NCBI RefSeq assembly: GCF_018100785.1
Contig: NZ_JAGJEC010000001.1
Span: forward strand, 248,001 to 312,000
DNA: 64,000 bases
Reading direction: 5' to 3'
DNA from: Maribacter sp. MMG018
Lineage (GTDB): Bacteria > Bacteroidota > Bacteroidia > Flavobacteriales > Flavobacteriaceae
A program made the translations under genes and the position numbers. The number at the start of each line of letters is the position of its first letter. Within the stretch, counting starts at the first letter, position 1. Shown piece by piece: positions 53,272 to 62,614 of the stretch. The notes beneath the pieces are model-generated. The model was not told the origin of the DNA and did not search any database. It saw nothing but the letters and a program-made list of their open reading frames with translations.

Positions 53272-54372
53272 TTAAGCGAAGGCTTCTTCCCAGCCAAAGG
53301 CTTCTATTATTTCATTGTAAACCACTTTTCCGGATACGATATTCAGTCCCTTTTCAAGTGCGGCATCTTTTTTACAAGCGTCTTCCCAACCCAAATTTGC
53401 CAACTTAAGAACATAGGGCAATGTAACATTGGTAAGCGCCATAGTAGAGGTATAAGGCACGGCACCTGGCATATTGGCCACAGAATAATGCACCACATCA
53501 TCTATAATATATATGGGGTCTTCATGCGTGGTAGGCCTGGTCGTTTCTACACATCCGCCTTGATCTACCGCTACATCCACTATCACCGTTCCCGGTCTCA
53601 TTTCTTTCAACATATCCCTTGTAATAAGGTTCGGCGCCTTGGCACCTTTTAAAAGAACTCCCCCAATAATTAGGTCATGGGTCTTTATATGTTTTCTAAT
53701 ATTAAATTCATTGGAAAATTCCGTAACCACATGCGGGGGCATTACATCGTTTACATATCTCAAACGTTTCATGTTTATGTCCAGTATGGTTACATGCGCA
53801 CCTAAGCCTGCTGCCATTTTTGCAGCCTGAATACCCACTACACCGGCCCCTAAGACCAATACCCTACCCGGGGCCACACCAGGAACACCCCCTAAAAGTA
53901 CCCCACGGCCTTTTACAGGTTTCTCTAAATATTTAGCTCCTTGTTGAATGGCCATTCTACCGGCGACCTCAGACATTGGGGTCAATAATGGCAATGTGCC
54001 TTCTTCATCTTCTACCGTCTCATAAGCAATACAAATCGCCTTTTTCTTGATCATGGCCTTTGTCAGCTCTTCACTGGAAGCAAAATGAAAATAGGTGAAC
54101 AAAATTTGTCCCTCTTGTATCAGCTCATATTCTTCCTCAATAGGTTCCTTCACCTTAACGATCATTTGGCTCATGGAATATACCTGCCCAATGGTATCTA
54201 AAATTATGGCTCCCGCCTGTTGATAATCACCATTATAAAAACCGCTCCCTTCACCTGCTCCAGACTGCACGTATACGGTATGGTTGTTCTTTACCAATTC
54301 AAAAACTCCGGCTGGCGTCATACCAACCCGACTTTCGTTGTTCTTAATTTCTGTGGGAATACCAACAATCAT
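53272..54372 (-). CDS. ald: Alanine dehydrogenase
   Basis: Cytoplasmic NAD-dependent enzyme of 366 aa interconverting L-alanine and pyruvate plus ammonia. The catalytic Lys75 (KVKEP) and His96 (TYFHF) are at the positions known for this family. The NAD-binding motif LGAGVVGIQAA starts near residue 174. The opening MIVGIPTEIKNNESRVG and the DVAVDQGGCVETTRPTTH segment are typical. It stands alone with its own terminator and would release ammonium and pyruvate during amino-acid growth. Confidence 0.95.
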   Translation of the reverse strand: MIVGIPTEIKNNESRVGMTPAGVFELVKNNHTVYVQSGAGEGSGFYNGDYQQAGAIILDTIGQVYSMSQMIVKVKEPIEEEYELIQEGQILFTYFHFASSEELTKAMIKKKAICIAYETVEDEEGTLPLLTPMSEVAGRMAIQQGAKYLEKPVKGRGVLLGGVPGVAPGRVLVLGAGVVGIQAAKMAAGLGAHVTILDINMKRLRYVNDVMPPHVVTEFSNEFNIRKHIKTHDLIIGGVLLKGAKAPNLITRDMLKEMRPGTVIVDVAVDQGGCVETTRPTTHEDPIYIIDDVVHYSVANMPGAVPYTSTMALTNVTLPYVLKLANLGWEDACKKDAALEKGLNIVSGKVVYNEIIEAFGWEEAFA

Positions 54373-54452
54373 GATTATTTATTTAAAATTATGCCGCTAA
54401 GTTCCGACAATTTATACTTTAAATAAACAAATAATCGATAAAATGAGGGGTT

Positions 54453-54472
54453 AATCACTCTAAAAAGTGATT
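54453..54472. terminator. Hairpin AATCACT/AGTGATT between leuS and ald
   Basis: Perfect 7-bp stem with a 6-nt loop, A/T-rich on both sides. It may assist the larger leuS terminator at 54486-54504 or be incidental. Confidence 0.35.
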
Positions 54473-54485
54473 TTTAAAATATATA

Positions 54486-54504
54486 CCCCCTATTTTTTAG
54501 GGGG
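54486..54504 (-). terminator. Terminator after leuS
   Basis: Seven-bp GC-rich stem CCCCCTA/TAGGGGG extended by A/T pairs, with a T/A loop and an A/T-rich tail on the minus strand, 31 bp after the leuS stop. Confidence 0.6.
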
Positions 54505-54535
54505 TGTATATGATTTTTTTTATCAAAATAAATTT

Positions 54536-57496
54536 TTACCCTACAACATTCACAATCTTACCAGGCACCACGATTACCTTTTTAGGGGTTCTACCCTGTA
54601 ATTGTTGTTGGGTCTTTTCATGGGCCATTACCGCCGCCTCTATCTCTTCTTTACTAAGATCTAAGGGAAGCTCTAGCTTAAAGCGCATTTTACCATTAAA
54701 GGATATAGGGTATTCCTTAGCACTTTCCACCAGATACTTTTCTTCGAATTCTGGAAAAGGTGCCGCAGCGATAGACTCTGAATGACCTAGTTTTTCCCAT
54801 AGCTCTTCGGCAATATGTGGCGCATAAGGAGACACCAAAATAGCCAACGGCTCTAACACGGCCCTACTGTTACATTTTTGCGAGCTTAGCTCGTTTACAC
54901 AGATCATAAAAGTGGAAACAGATGTATTAAAACTAAAGTTCTCTATATCTTCCGCCACCTTTTTAATGGTTTTGTGCAGGGTCTTCCAAGAATCTTTGGA
55001 CGGCTCGTCCTCCGAAACTTCAAAAGTTCCATTGGCACCGGAATGGTACAAACGCCACATTTTTTTCAAAAAACCATGCGCCCCGGTAATACCTGCGGTA
55101 TTCCAAGGTTTGGATTGCTCTAAGGGCCCCAAGAACATTTCGTACAAACGCAAACTATCTGCCCCGTACTCTTCGCAAATAGCATCGGGATTTACCACAT
55201 TGTATTTGGACTTGGACATTTTTTCAACTTCGCGGCCTACTTTAAACGTTCCATCTTCTTCGGTTATAAATACCGCCTCAGCGTATTCCGACCTCCATTC
55301 TTTAAAACCCTCAACATCCAATTCATCAGAAGCATTTACAAGAGAGACATCAACATGAATCGGATTAAAATGTTCCCAAGATGTTTCGCCTTGCGTCACA
55401 CCCTCTCCCTTCGACCTTAAATCGGAAAACATAGAATCCAATTCTTTAGAATAATCAAAAAGAAATCCATTATTCGATATGGCCTTTTCTATTATTGATT
55501 TAGAAACAACAACCGGTTTATCCTGATATTTTTGTGACCATACATAAACAAAAGCACTCGTCCCGGTAATCATCCCTTGGTTGATCAGCTTCTTCGCAAA
55601 CTCATCTTTGGGCACCAAGCCTTTATCGAACATAAACTTCTGCCAAAAACGACTGTACAGCAAATGCCCGGTAGCATGTTCGCTACCACCAATATATAGG
55701 TCCACATCTTGCCAATAGTTGATGGCCTCTTGCGAGAATATCTCATCCTCGTTGTGCGGATCCATATAGCGATTAAAGTACTGCGAGCTTCCTGCCCAAC
55801 CCGGCATGGTATTCAATTCTAACGGAAAAACCGTAGTGTTGTTTATTTTATCATTGGCCACAACCTCGTTCTTTTCGGTATCCCAAGCCCATACAGTGGC
55901 ATTGCCCAAAGGCGGCTCACCGGTTTCTGTAGGCAAGTACTTATCTACCTCCGGTAGTTTTATCGGCAAATGTTCTTCCGATATCATCTGTGGCATTCCG
56001 TCCGCATCATAATACACAGGAAAAGGTTCGCCCCAGTAACGCTGTCTGCTAAAAACGGCATCCCGTAAACGATAATTTACTTTTCCTTCTCCCTGTCCTA
56101 GCTTTTCCAATTCAAAAATGGCACGCTTTACGGCCTTTTTATAAGGTAGCCCGTTCAAGAAATCAGAATTGGCTATTATTGTTTTCTCCTTATCGGCAAA
56201 AGCTTCTTCTGTAATATCCACTCCCTCGAAAATATTAGGAATAGGAATATTGAAATGTTTCGCAAAATCGTAATCGCGCTGATCACCACATGGTACGGAC
56301 ATGACCGCTCCGGTTCCATAACCGGCCAGCACATAATCGCCGATCCAGATCGGAACGGGTTCTTTGGTAAACGGATGCTCTGCATACGCCCCCGTAAAGG
56401 CTCCCGAAATAGTTTTTACATCAGCCATTCTATCCCTCTCCGACCGTTTTGCCGTAGCCTCTATATAGGCTTCTACCGTCGCCTTTTGTTCTGGCGTGGT
56501 AATTTTTGAAACCAGTTCGTGCTCGGGTGCCAAAGTCATAAAACTGACACCGAAAATAGTATCGGGGCGTGTGGTAAAGACCTCTATCGGATATGTTTTT
56601 TCGCCCGGTGCTGAGGGTACCGTATAAAACGTTACCGCAGCTCCCTCTGACCTACCGATCCAGTTGGTCTGCGAATCTTTAAGGGGTTGTGGCCAATCTA
56701 CCTTTTCAAGACCATCCAACAAACGCTGGGCATATGCGGTAATTCGCATGCTCCATTGCGTCATCTTTTTTCGGATAACAGGATGCCCTCCACGTTCAGA
56801 TACTCCGTTTACAATCTCATCATTCGCCAAAACGGTTCCCAATGCCGGACACCAGTTAACCTCGCTCTCGGCCAAATAGGTCAACCTATATTTTAATAAT
56901 ATCTCTTGTTGCTCTTTGTTGCTGTACGCTTTCCATTCTTCCGCAGAAAAAACGGCTATATCATCATCACAAACAGCATCTACCCCCGCATTGCCCTCTT
57001 TTTCGAATACGGATATCAGACTTTTAATGTCTTCTGCCTTATCGGTAGTTTTATTGTACCACGAATTGAACAGCTGAATAAATATCCACTGTGTCCATTT
57101 GTAATATTTAGGATCGGATGTACGTACCTCTCTACTCCAATCAAAAGAAAAGCCCAATTGATCGAGCTGCCTTCTATAGGTCTTAATATTCTCTTCTGTA
57201 GTAATGGCCGGATGTTGCCCGGTCTGTATTGCATATTGCTCCGCAGGTAACCCAAAAGAATCGTATCCCTGTGGATGCAACACATTATATCCTTTGTGCC
57301 GTTTGTAACGGGCATAAATATCGCTGGCAATATACCCTAACGGATGCCCCACATGGAGACCTGCCCCCGAAGGATAAGGAAACATATCCAACACATAAAA
57401 TTTTTCTTTGTCACTATTGTTCTCGGCCTTGAAAGTCTGTTTGTCCGCCCAATATTTTTGCCACTTGGCTTCAATTTCGTTGAAATTGTATTGCAT
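54536..57496 (-). CDS. leuS: Leucyl-tRNA synthetase
   Basis: Class Ia aminoacyl-tRNA synthetase of 986 aa charging tRNA-Leu. The HIGH motif reads HVGH (48-51); the editing domain contains TTRPDTIFGVSF and GTGAVMSVPCGDQRDYDF; and the KMSKS loop EKMSKSKYN lies roughly at residue 760. It is longer than the E. coli enzyme because of insertions typical of Bacteroidota: one of about 60 residues near 140-200 (TDKAEDIKSLISVFEKEGN) and one before the KMSKS loop. The C-terminal anticodon-binding domain and the short end domain (GRTPKKVIVVPGKIVNVVG) are complete. Confidence 0.97.
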   Translation of the reverse strand: MQYNFNEIEAKWQKYWADKQTFKAENNSDKEKFYVLDMFPYPSGAGLHVGHPLGYIASDIYARYKRHKGYNVLHPQGYDSFGLPAEQYAIQTGQHPAITTEENIKTYRRQLDQLGFSFDWSREVRTSDPKYYKWTQWIFIQLFNSWYNKTTDKAEDIKSLISVFEKEGNAGVDAVCDDDIAVFSAEEWKAYSNKEQQEILLKYRLTYLAESEVNWCPALGTVLANDEIVNGVSERGGHPVIRKKMTQWSMRITAYAQRLLDGLEKVDWPQPLKDSQTNWIGRSEGAAVTFYTVPSAPGEKTYPIEVFTTRPDTIFGVSFMTLAPEHELVSKITTPEQKATVEAYIEATAKRSERDRMADVKTISGAFTGAYAEHPFTKEPVPIWIGDYVLAGYGTGAVMSVPCGDQRDYDFAKHFNIPIPNIFEGVDITEEAFADKEKTIIANSDFLNGLPYKKAVKRAIFELEKLGQGEGKVNYRLRDAVFSRQRYWGEPFPVYYDADGMPQMISEEHLPIKLPEVDKYLPTETGEPPLGNATVWAWDTEKNEVVANDKINNTTVFPLELNTMPGWAGSSQYFNRYMDPHNEDEIFSQEAINYWQDVDLYIGGSEHATGHLLYSRFWQKFMFDKGLVPKDEFAKKLINQGMITGTSAFVYVWSQKYQDKPVVVSKSIIEKAISNNGFLFDYSKELDSMFSDLRSKGEGVTQGETSWEHFNPIHVDVSLVNASDELDVEGFKEWRSEYAEAVFITEEDGTFKVGREVEKMSKSKYNVVNPDAICEEYGADSLRLYEMFLGPLEQSKPWNTAGITGAHGFLKKMWRLYHSGANGTFEVSEDEPSKDSWKTLHKTIKKVAEDIENFSFNTSVSTFMICVNELSSQKCNSRAVLEPLAILVSPYAPHIAEELWEKLGHSESIAAAPFPEFEEKYLVESAKEYPISFNGKMRFKLELPLDLSKEEIEAAVMAHEKTQQQLQGRTPKKVIVVPGKIVNVVG

Positions 57497-57522
57497 GATA
57501 TTTGCTTCTTTGCTGTAAGCGA

Positions 57523-57530
57523 CAAAAATA
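57523..57530 (-). promoter_or_regulatory. -7 box (TATTTTTG) for leuS
   Basis: Perfect TAnnTTTG on the minus strand, 26 bp upstream of the leuS ATG. The rest of the 57497-57761 gap is AT-rich and shows no other clear element. Confidence 0.55.
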
Positions 57531-57761
57531 GGTCGAATCGATGAAAGTTAAAAAGATATTGACGATTAACGGTTCTTGATCGGGTCGACCCTAAAAATGA
57601 TACACTTCGGCCTAAAAATTCATACAGGTACAGAAAACTTCAAAAAATCACTTTCAATACATTTCCCCAACCTTTTTTACACCTAAAAATAGGCGGCGTT
57701 TTATTTTTTTTAAGATTCATTTCACATTACTTTCCTATTTTTACAATTACTATATATTTAT

Positions 57762-58640
57762 ATGAGTAACTCTTTTGAAAATTATCAAAGACGGAAACTG
57801 ATTTCCTCCTATTTTTCCGTAGTACTGAGCATTGCCTTGGTACTATTTCTATTGGGTATTCTAGGACTTTTGGTATTGAATACCAAGAAGATGGCGGATC
57901 GCTCTAAAGAGCAGATCACCATTTCTATCTTTTTAAAGGAAAATGCAAAAGAGATAGAAGTAGAGCAGTTACAAAAAACCTTGGCCATGTCGGAGTACAC
58001 CAAATCTGCCACTTATGTATCAAAAGAGGAGGCGGCGGAACAGCACAGCAAGGAAATCGGGGAAGACTTTGTAGATTACTTAGGATATAATCCTTTAAAA
58101 AATTCGATTGACGTAAAACTCAATGCCGATTTTGTAACAGCGGAAAAAGTAGGTGAGATCGCAGCCGATCTAGAAGAAAGAAGTTTTGTGGACGAGGTTA
58201 GCTACGACAAGGTATTGGTAAGCATGGTGGCCAAAAGTGTAGAAAAAATCGGTTTCTGGATTTTAGTGGCCAGTGCCATTTTCACCTTTATAGCGGTACT
58301 TTTGATCAACAGTTCGATCAGACTGTCCATTTACTCGAAAAGATTCATCATAAAGACCATGCAAATGGTGGGTGCCACCAAGACTTTTATACGCAAGCCT
58401 TTTATTTGGCAGAACATAAAATTGGGTATGCTAGGGGCGTTATTGGCCCTTGCGGCCATTGCCGGTGTAATCTATTATGTAAACACCAATTTTCAGGATC
58501 TGGGGTTATTAGAAGAACCGTCCATAATTATCATCCTATTCGTAGGCGTGTTTCTTTTGGGCATCCTGATCTCTTTTTTAAGCACTTACTTTGCCACACA
58601 ACGTTTCCTTAACTTAAGAACAGACGAATTATATTATTAA
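57762..58640 (+). CDS. ftsX: Cell-division protein FtsX
   Basis: Inner-membrane protein of 292 aa with four helices: TM1 at about 18-40, then an extracytoplasmic loop of about 125 residues (STA-type domain with SKEEAAEQH), and TM2-TM4 at about 165-285. FtsX partners the ATPase FtsE to activate peptidoglycan hydrolases at the septum; ftsE is not adjacent here. The TM2-proximal segment TMQMVGATKTFIRKPFI is the FtsX coupling-helix region. It is first in the ftsX-DUF3098-uppP-truB order that recurs in Flavobacteriaceae. Confidence 0.93.
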   Translation: MSNSFENYQRRKLISSYFSVVLSIALVLFLLGILGLLVLNTKKMADRSKEQITISIFLKENAKEIEVEQLQKTLAMSEYTKSATYVSKEEAAEQHSKEIGEDFVDYLGYNPLKNSIDVKLNADFVTAEKVGEIAADLEERSFVDEVSYDKVLVSMVAKSVEKIGFWILVASAIFTFIAVLLINSSIRLSIYSKRFIIKTMQMVGATKTFIRKPFIWQNIKLGMLGALLALAAIAGVIYYVNTNFQDLGLLEEPSIIIILFVGVFLLGILISFLSTYFATQRFLNLRTDELYY

Positions 58641-58645
58641 ATTTG
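58638..58645 (+). promoter_or_regulatory. Possible internal -7 box (TAAATTTG) at ftsX stop
   Basis: TAnnTTTG match overlapping the ftsX stop codon and ending 5 bp before the DUF3098 ATG. It could drive a near-leaderless message for the downstream genes, but may be chance in AT-rich DNA. Confidence 0.33.
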
Positions 58646-58650
58646 CCCCT

Positions 58651-58911
58651 ATGAGCAAAAAAACTAAAGTGGAACAATCTCCAAAACAGGAGTTCATTTT
58701 TCAAAAGAAAAATTACCTATTCATGTTCATAGGGTTGGCTTTTATTGCCTTGGGCTTTATTTTGATGAGCGGTGGCGGTAGTGATGACCCTAACGTTTTT
58801 AATCCTGAAATCTACAATTTCAGAAGAATACGATTGGCTCCTACCTTGGTTCTTATAGGACTCGGAATAGAGGTCTACGCTATTTTATTAAACCCACACA
58901 AAAAGAAATAA
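58651..58911 (+). CDS. DUF3098 small membrane protein
   Basis: Membrane protein of 86 aa with two helices (about 24-41 and 64-80). The pattern NYLFMFIGLAFIALGFILMSGGGSDDPNVFN, read in short blocks from residue 22, and the following YNFRRIRLAPTLVLIG match DUF3098. It lies between ftsX (10-bp gap) and uppP (no gap). Envelope-related by context only. Confidence 0.9.
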   Translation: MSKKTKVEQSPKQEFIFQKKNYLFMFIGLAFIALGFILMSGGGSDDPNVFNPEIYNFRRIRLAPTLVLIGLGIEVYAILLNPHKKK

Positions 58912-59709
58912 TTGGAGACTATAGACGCTATTATACTCGGCATTATTCAAGGATTAACCGAGTTTCTTCCCGTTTCTTCCAGTGGCCATCTGGAATTGGG
59001 AAAGGCAATTTTAGGAGACCACTCCGTTCCCGAAGAAAGCTTACTATTTACCGTAGTCTTGCACTTTGCTACGGCCCTAAGTACCATTGTTGTTTTCAGA
59101 AAAGATATTTGGGAAATTATAAGCGGGCTGTTACAATTTAAATGGAACGAAGAAAGTCAGTTTTCGCTAAAGATTATTATATCAATGTTGCCCGCCGTAT
59201 TCATAGGGCTTTTCTTTGAAGAACAGTTAGAAGCATTTTTTGGTGGCAACATAAGATTCGTTGGCTTCATGTTATTGATTACTGCCGTACTTCTATATTT
59301 CGCCGACAAGGCAAAAGACACGGATAAAAAGGTAAGTTTTGGAAGTGCTTTTATTGTGGGAATCTCACAAGCTATCGCTATGCTACCGGGTATTTCCCGC
59401 AGTGGGGCCACTATTTCTACCTCTGTACTTTTAGGAGTGGACAAATCGAAAGCCGCAAGATTCTCTTTTTTAATGGTAGTCCCCTTAATTTTCGGCAAAA
59501 TAGCCAAAGACCTTATGAGTGGCGAATTAAGTTTTAACGGAGAGAACAATTTTGCCATGGCAGCAGGATTTATCGCTGCTTTTGTTGCCGGTTTGGCAGC
59601 CTGTACATGGATGATCCAATTGGTACGAAAGAGCAAACTTTCCTATTTTGCCATATATTGTCTTATTGTAGGGCTCATCGCCATCATTTATGGGTTTACA
59701 AACCCTTAG
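58912..59709 (+). CDS. uppP: Undecaprenyl-diphosphatase
   Basis: Inner-membrane phosphatase of 265 aa that recycles undecaprenyl pyrophosphate to the monophosphate carrier for peptidoglycan and glycan synthesis. Motifs: GLTEFLPVSSSGHLELG (14-30; Glu17, His26) and PGISRSGATIS (159-169; Arg163). The start codon is a TTG that follows the DUF3098 stop with no spacer (TAATTG); no in-frame ATG exists in front of the conserved N terminus, so the TTG is taken. Translation probably depends on re-initiation after the upstream gene. About eight helices are expected. Confidence 0.93.
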   Translation: METIDAIILGIIQGLTEFLPVSSSGHLELGKAILGDHSVPEESLLFTVVLHFATALSTIVVFRKDIWEIISGLLQFKWNEESQFSLKIIISMLPAVFIGLFFEEQLEAFFGGNIRFVGFMLLITAVLLYFADKAKDTDKKVSFGSAFIVGISQAIAMLPGISRSGATISTSVLLGVDKSKAARFSFLMVVPLIFGKIAKDLMSGELSFNGENNFAMAAGFIAAFVAGLAACTWMIQLVRKSKLSYFAIYCLIVGLIAIIYGFTNP

Positions 59710-59735
59710 AACGCCCTTAACGCAACCCAAAATCT

Positions 59736-60437
59736 ATGGAAAATTTGACCAAAGATGATTTTTTGAACGGTCAGTTATTATTGATCGACAAACCATTGGG
59801 GTGGTCATCTTTTCAGGCAGTGAACAAACTTAAATGGGCCATTCGAAAAAAATTCGACCTTAAAAAAATAAAAATAGGACATGCCGGTACACTTGACCCT
59901 TTGGCAACCGGACTTCTTATTATCTGTACAGGAAAGTTCACCAAGAAAATTCCAGAATATCAAGGACAAGCCAAAGAATATACGGGCACCATCACTTTGG
60001 GCAGCACTACCCCTTCGTACGACCTGGAGACCGAGATAGACCAAACCTTTTCAACGGCACACATAACCGATGAGCTTATTTATGAAACTACGTCGCAGTT
60101 TATTGGTGAAATACAACAGGCACCCCCTGTTTTTTCGGCCTTAAAAAAAGACGGAAAGCGTTTATATGAATATGCAAGGGAAGGAAAGGACGTTGAAATA
60201 AAAAAGCGCAATGTTCATATTTTAGAATTTGAAATCACCAAAATAACAATGCCCGAGGTGGCGTTTAGAATCAAATGTAGCAAAGGAACCTACATACGTT
60301 CCATCGCCCATGATTTCGGAAAGACATTGGGCTCTGGAGGGCACTTGACGAGCCTTAGAAGAACCAAAATAGGTAAATTTAACGTAGATAATGCCATAGA
60401 CCCATTGGTCTTTACCGAAGGGTTATTGCAGAAATAA
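59736..60437 (+). CDS. truB: tRNA pseudouridine-55 synthase
   Basis: Cytoplasmic enzyme of 233 aa that makes pseudouridine 55 in the T-loop of tRNAs. The catalytic Asp54 is in [12 protein letters not shown] (48-59), and further TruB features are [11 protein letters not shown] near the N terminus, [22 protein letters not shown] and [15 protein letters not shown]. It lacks the C-terminal PUA extension, as short Bacteroidota TruB proteins do. It lies 26 bp after uppP, so it is probably co-transcribed. Confidence 0.96.
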   Translation: MENLTKDDFLNGQLLLIDKPLGWSSFQAVNKLKWAIRKKFDLKKIKIGHAGTLDPLATGLLIICTGKFTKKIPEYQGQAKEYTGTITLGSTTPSYDLETEIDQTFSTAHITDELIYETTSQFIGEIQQAPPVFSALKKDGKRLYEYAREGKDVEIKKRNVHILEFEITKITMPEVAFRIKCSKGTYIRSIAHDFGKTLGSGGHLTSLRRTKIGKFNVDNAIDPLVFTEGLLQK

Positions 60438-60514
60438 TTACACCGAATCGCATTTATTATGATTCCATTTGTCGATTTACTGTAATATTTTCTAAAAATA
60501 AATGTTATATATCA

Positions 60515-61246
60515 ATGAACCTGAACAGACAGCAACTATCTCTGATAATCACCATTTTTTCAATGGCGATCGTTGTCTTGGTTCTATATAACATTCAATT
60601 AGGTGCGCAGACCGAAGATGAAGAGGACTATGTAGTTGAAATGGTACTGGAAGACGAACCAGAAGAAGAACTTACTCAAGAAGAGGAAGAACTGCTCGAA
60701 AAACTCTCAAAATCCGACCCCGTTAAAAGCCATATGGCCTATAACGAAACGGCAAAACCCAGTTTTGGCAATCCAGAACCCCTAAAAACACTGGAAGAAA
60801 TTATGGAAGAAAAAGCCGCTATGACCGGTGAAGAAACTTCCGATAATCTTATCGCCGATTCCGAATATGCCGCACGTGTAAAGGAACTTGCCAAAAAACG
60901 TGAGCAAATGAAGCAAATGCTTGGTGAAAAAGAAGCTCAAAAAGAAGAGTTCACCAACCATCTTGCCGCAAAAAGAACATCCATCTCCTACTCATTGGTA
61001 AACCGTAATAGTTACCATTTACCCCCACCAATATACACCTGTATAGAGGGCGGAAAAGTAGTGATCAACATAGAGGTAGACGAAACAGGAAATGTTATCG
61101 AAGCCAACTTTAACGAAAAAAGTTCAGGTACCTCTAACGGGTGCTTAGTGGACAACGCTATTGCGTATGCCTACAAAGCAAGGTTCAGCAGTTCGGACAA
61201 AGCGCTCCAAAAAGGAACAATTACCTACTTATTTCAAGGAAAGTAA
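60515..61246 (+). CDS. TonB-like single-pass membrane protein
   Basis: Protein of 243 aa with one N-terminal helix (about 8-28), a very acidic linker (DEEDYVVEMVLEDEPEEELT, 35-54), a Lys/Glu-rich helical middle and a C-terminal domain (about 165-243) with GGKVVINIEVDETGNVIEANF, which resembles the TonB C-terminal fold. Cys176 and Cys210 could pair in the periplasm. It lacks the Pro-Lys-rich spacer of classical TonB, so energy transduction is only a possibility. Its last 18 bp overlap the end of the convergent thioredoxin-like gene. Confidence 0.75.
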   Translation: MNLNRQQLSLIITIFSMAIVVLVLYNIQLGAQTEDEEDYVVEMVLEDEPEEELTQEEEELLEKLSKSDPVKSHMAYNETAKPSFGNPEPLKTLEEIMEEKAAMTGEETSDNLIADSEYAARVKELAKKREQMKQMLGEKEAQKEEFTNHLAAKRTSISYSLVNRNSYHLPPPIYTCIEGGKVVINIEVDETGNVIEANFNEKSSGTSNGCLVDNAIAYAYKARFSSSDKALQKGTITYLFQGK

Positions 61247-61849
61247 CCCTAGTAAATCCTCTACGATACTTTGCCCTTTATCTTTATTGTACCAAACCTG
61301 TAGGTCTTGTTTAAATTCTTTGCTCAACGAACCATGCGCCGCTTTATAACTATCCACCAAGTCGGTAGCATTTTTTGATCTTGGGCCCCAATCCCCAATT
61401 ACCTCATTGTTTTGGGCATCTATCATTATAAGTTTGGGTATAGACATACTGCCACGGGTCAAAAATTGGTTCATCAGCTCCAAGTTCTCGTCCCTTAAAA
61501 CAATTTTGAGCGTAATGTTCGCATTCAGCTCACTTATTTTGTTCATGACGGGCAATGCAGGTGAGGCATCGCCACACCAACTCTCTGTAAGTACCAGCCA
61601 AACTATTTTCTTGTCTACCGACCCTATTTTTTCAATTACCGTTTCGTTAAATTTCAACGTTTTGTCCCAACGTTTCATTCTTCGATCGTTCAATTGGGTA
61701 TAATCAGCAAGTGCATCGGTCTGTTCCGGACCGGTAGATTTACCCTCAACAGCCAACTTTTGTACCAGATCACGATACTCTTGGTACGACATAGCCTTGT
61801 CTAAACTTTGTTTTATCAAACTATCGGAATGTGTTTCTTGTAAACTCAT
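61229..61849 (-). CDS. Thioredoxin-like protein with single active-site Cys
   Basis: Cytoplasmic protein of 206 aa with a thioredoxin-type fold (about 75-190). The active-site region reads ESWCGDASPALPVM with Cys92 as the only Cys of the usual W-C-x-x-C, followed by a helix and the later SIPKLIMIDAQ segment containing the cis-Pro. This WCGDA form is the Thioredoxin_9-type family. Disulfide exchange by a two-Cys mechanism is therefore not possible within the motif. No signal peptide is present. Confidence 0.82.
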   Translation of the reverse strand: MSLQETHSDSLIKQSLDKAMSYQEYRDLVQKLAVEGKSTGPEQTDALADYTQLNDRRMKRWDKTLKFNETVIEKIGSVDKKIVWLVLTESWCGDASPALPVMNKISELNANITLKIVLRDENLELMNQFLTRGSMSIPKLIMIDAQNNEVIGDWGPRSKNATDLVDSYKAAHGSLSKEFKQDLQVWYNKDKGQSIVEDLLGLLSLK

Positions 61850-62039
61850 CGTTCTGCATTAGTATTAATATATTTCCACTTAGTTGAGCTCTTGTTAAAA
61901 ACCTTACAGACGCTCCACAACCACAACGTTTATAAATCATATTTAGCCTAATGCAACCTCATTTACTACATCGAACGGCATTGATATAATACCGAACAAT
62001 TAACTCTACAAATCATATTCCCGATCTGCATTAGTTCTT

Positions 62040-62047
62040 TATATTTG
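62040..62047 (+). promoter_or_regulatory. -7 box (TATATTTG) for tag, leaderless
   Basis: Perfect TAnnTTTG ending 3 bp before the ATG at 62051; the TTG at 62045 is part of the box. A transcript from it would start at or inside the start codon. Confidence 0.5.
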
Positions 62048-62050
62048 ATT

Positions 62051-62614
62051 ATGGAAAAACATAGATGTGGTTGGTGCAAGGGCGATGCGCTTTACGAAAA
62101 GTATCATGATGAGGAATGGGGCGTTCCGGTAAAGGACGATAAAACCTTATTCGAATTCTTGACCTTGGAAACCTTTCAAGCAGGCCTTAGTTGGATTACC
62201 ATTCTACGCAAACGTGAAAATTTCAGAAAGGCATTTGATAATTTTGACTATCAAAAAATAGCTCTTTACAATCAAGAGAAAATAGATGCTTTACTGCAGG
62301 ATCCGGGTATCATTAGAAATAAACTAAAAATCAACTCTACGGTTTCCAATGCCGTTTCCTTTATGAAAATCCAAGAGGAATTCGGTAGTTTTAGCAACTA
62401 TATATGGAAATTTGTAGACCATAAGCCTATCAAAAATTCAATCACCGATTACAAGAAAGCACCGGGCAACACCACCCTTTCAGACAAAATCAGCAAAGAC
62501 CTAAAAAAGAGAGGTTTTAAATTTGTGGGCAGTACGGTCGTATATGCACATATGCAGGCCACAGGCATGGTAAATGATCACGAGGTAAATTGTTTCAGAT
62601 ATGATGAAGTATAA
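62051..62614 (+). CDS. tag: DNA-3-methyladenine glycosylase I
   Basis: Base-excision repair enzyme of 187 aa that removes 3-methyladenine from DNA. It begins MEKHRCGWCKGDALYEKYHDEEWG (in blocks); the structural zinc ligands of the family are visible as Cys6, His19, His177 and Cys181, and the HhH-like core includes FQAGLSWITILRKRENFRKAF. The start is the ATG at 62051, since the preceding TTG at 62045 lies inside a -7 box. The 3' end overlaps the next gene by 14 bp. Together with the ATL protein elsewhere in the window it belongs to alkylation-damage repair. Confidence 0.95.
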   Translation: MEKHRCGWCKGDALYEKYHDEEWGVPVKDDKTLFEFLTLETFQAGLSWITILRKRENFRKAFDNFDYQKIALYNQEKIDALLQDPGIIRNKLKINSTVSNAVSFMKIQEEFGSFSNYIWKFVDHKPIKNSITDYKKAPGNTTLSDKISKDLKKRGFKFVGSTVVYAHMQATGMVNDHEVNCFRYDEV

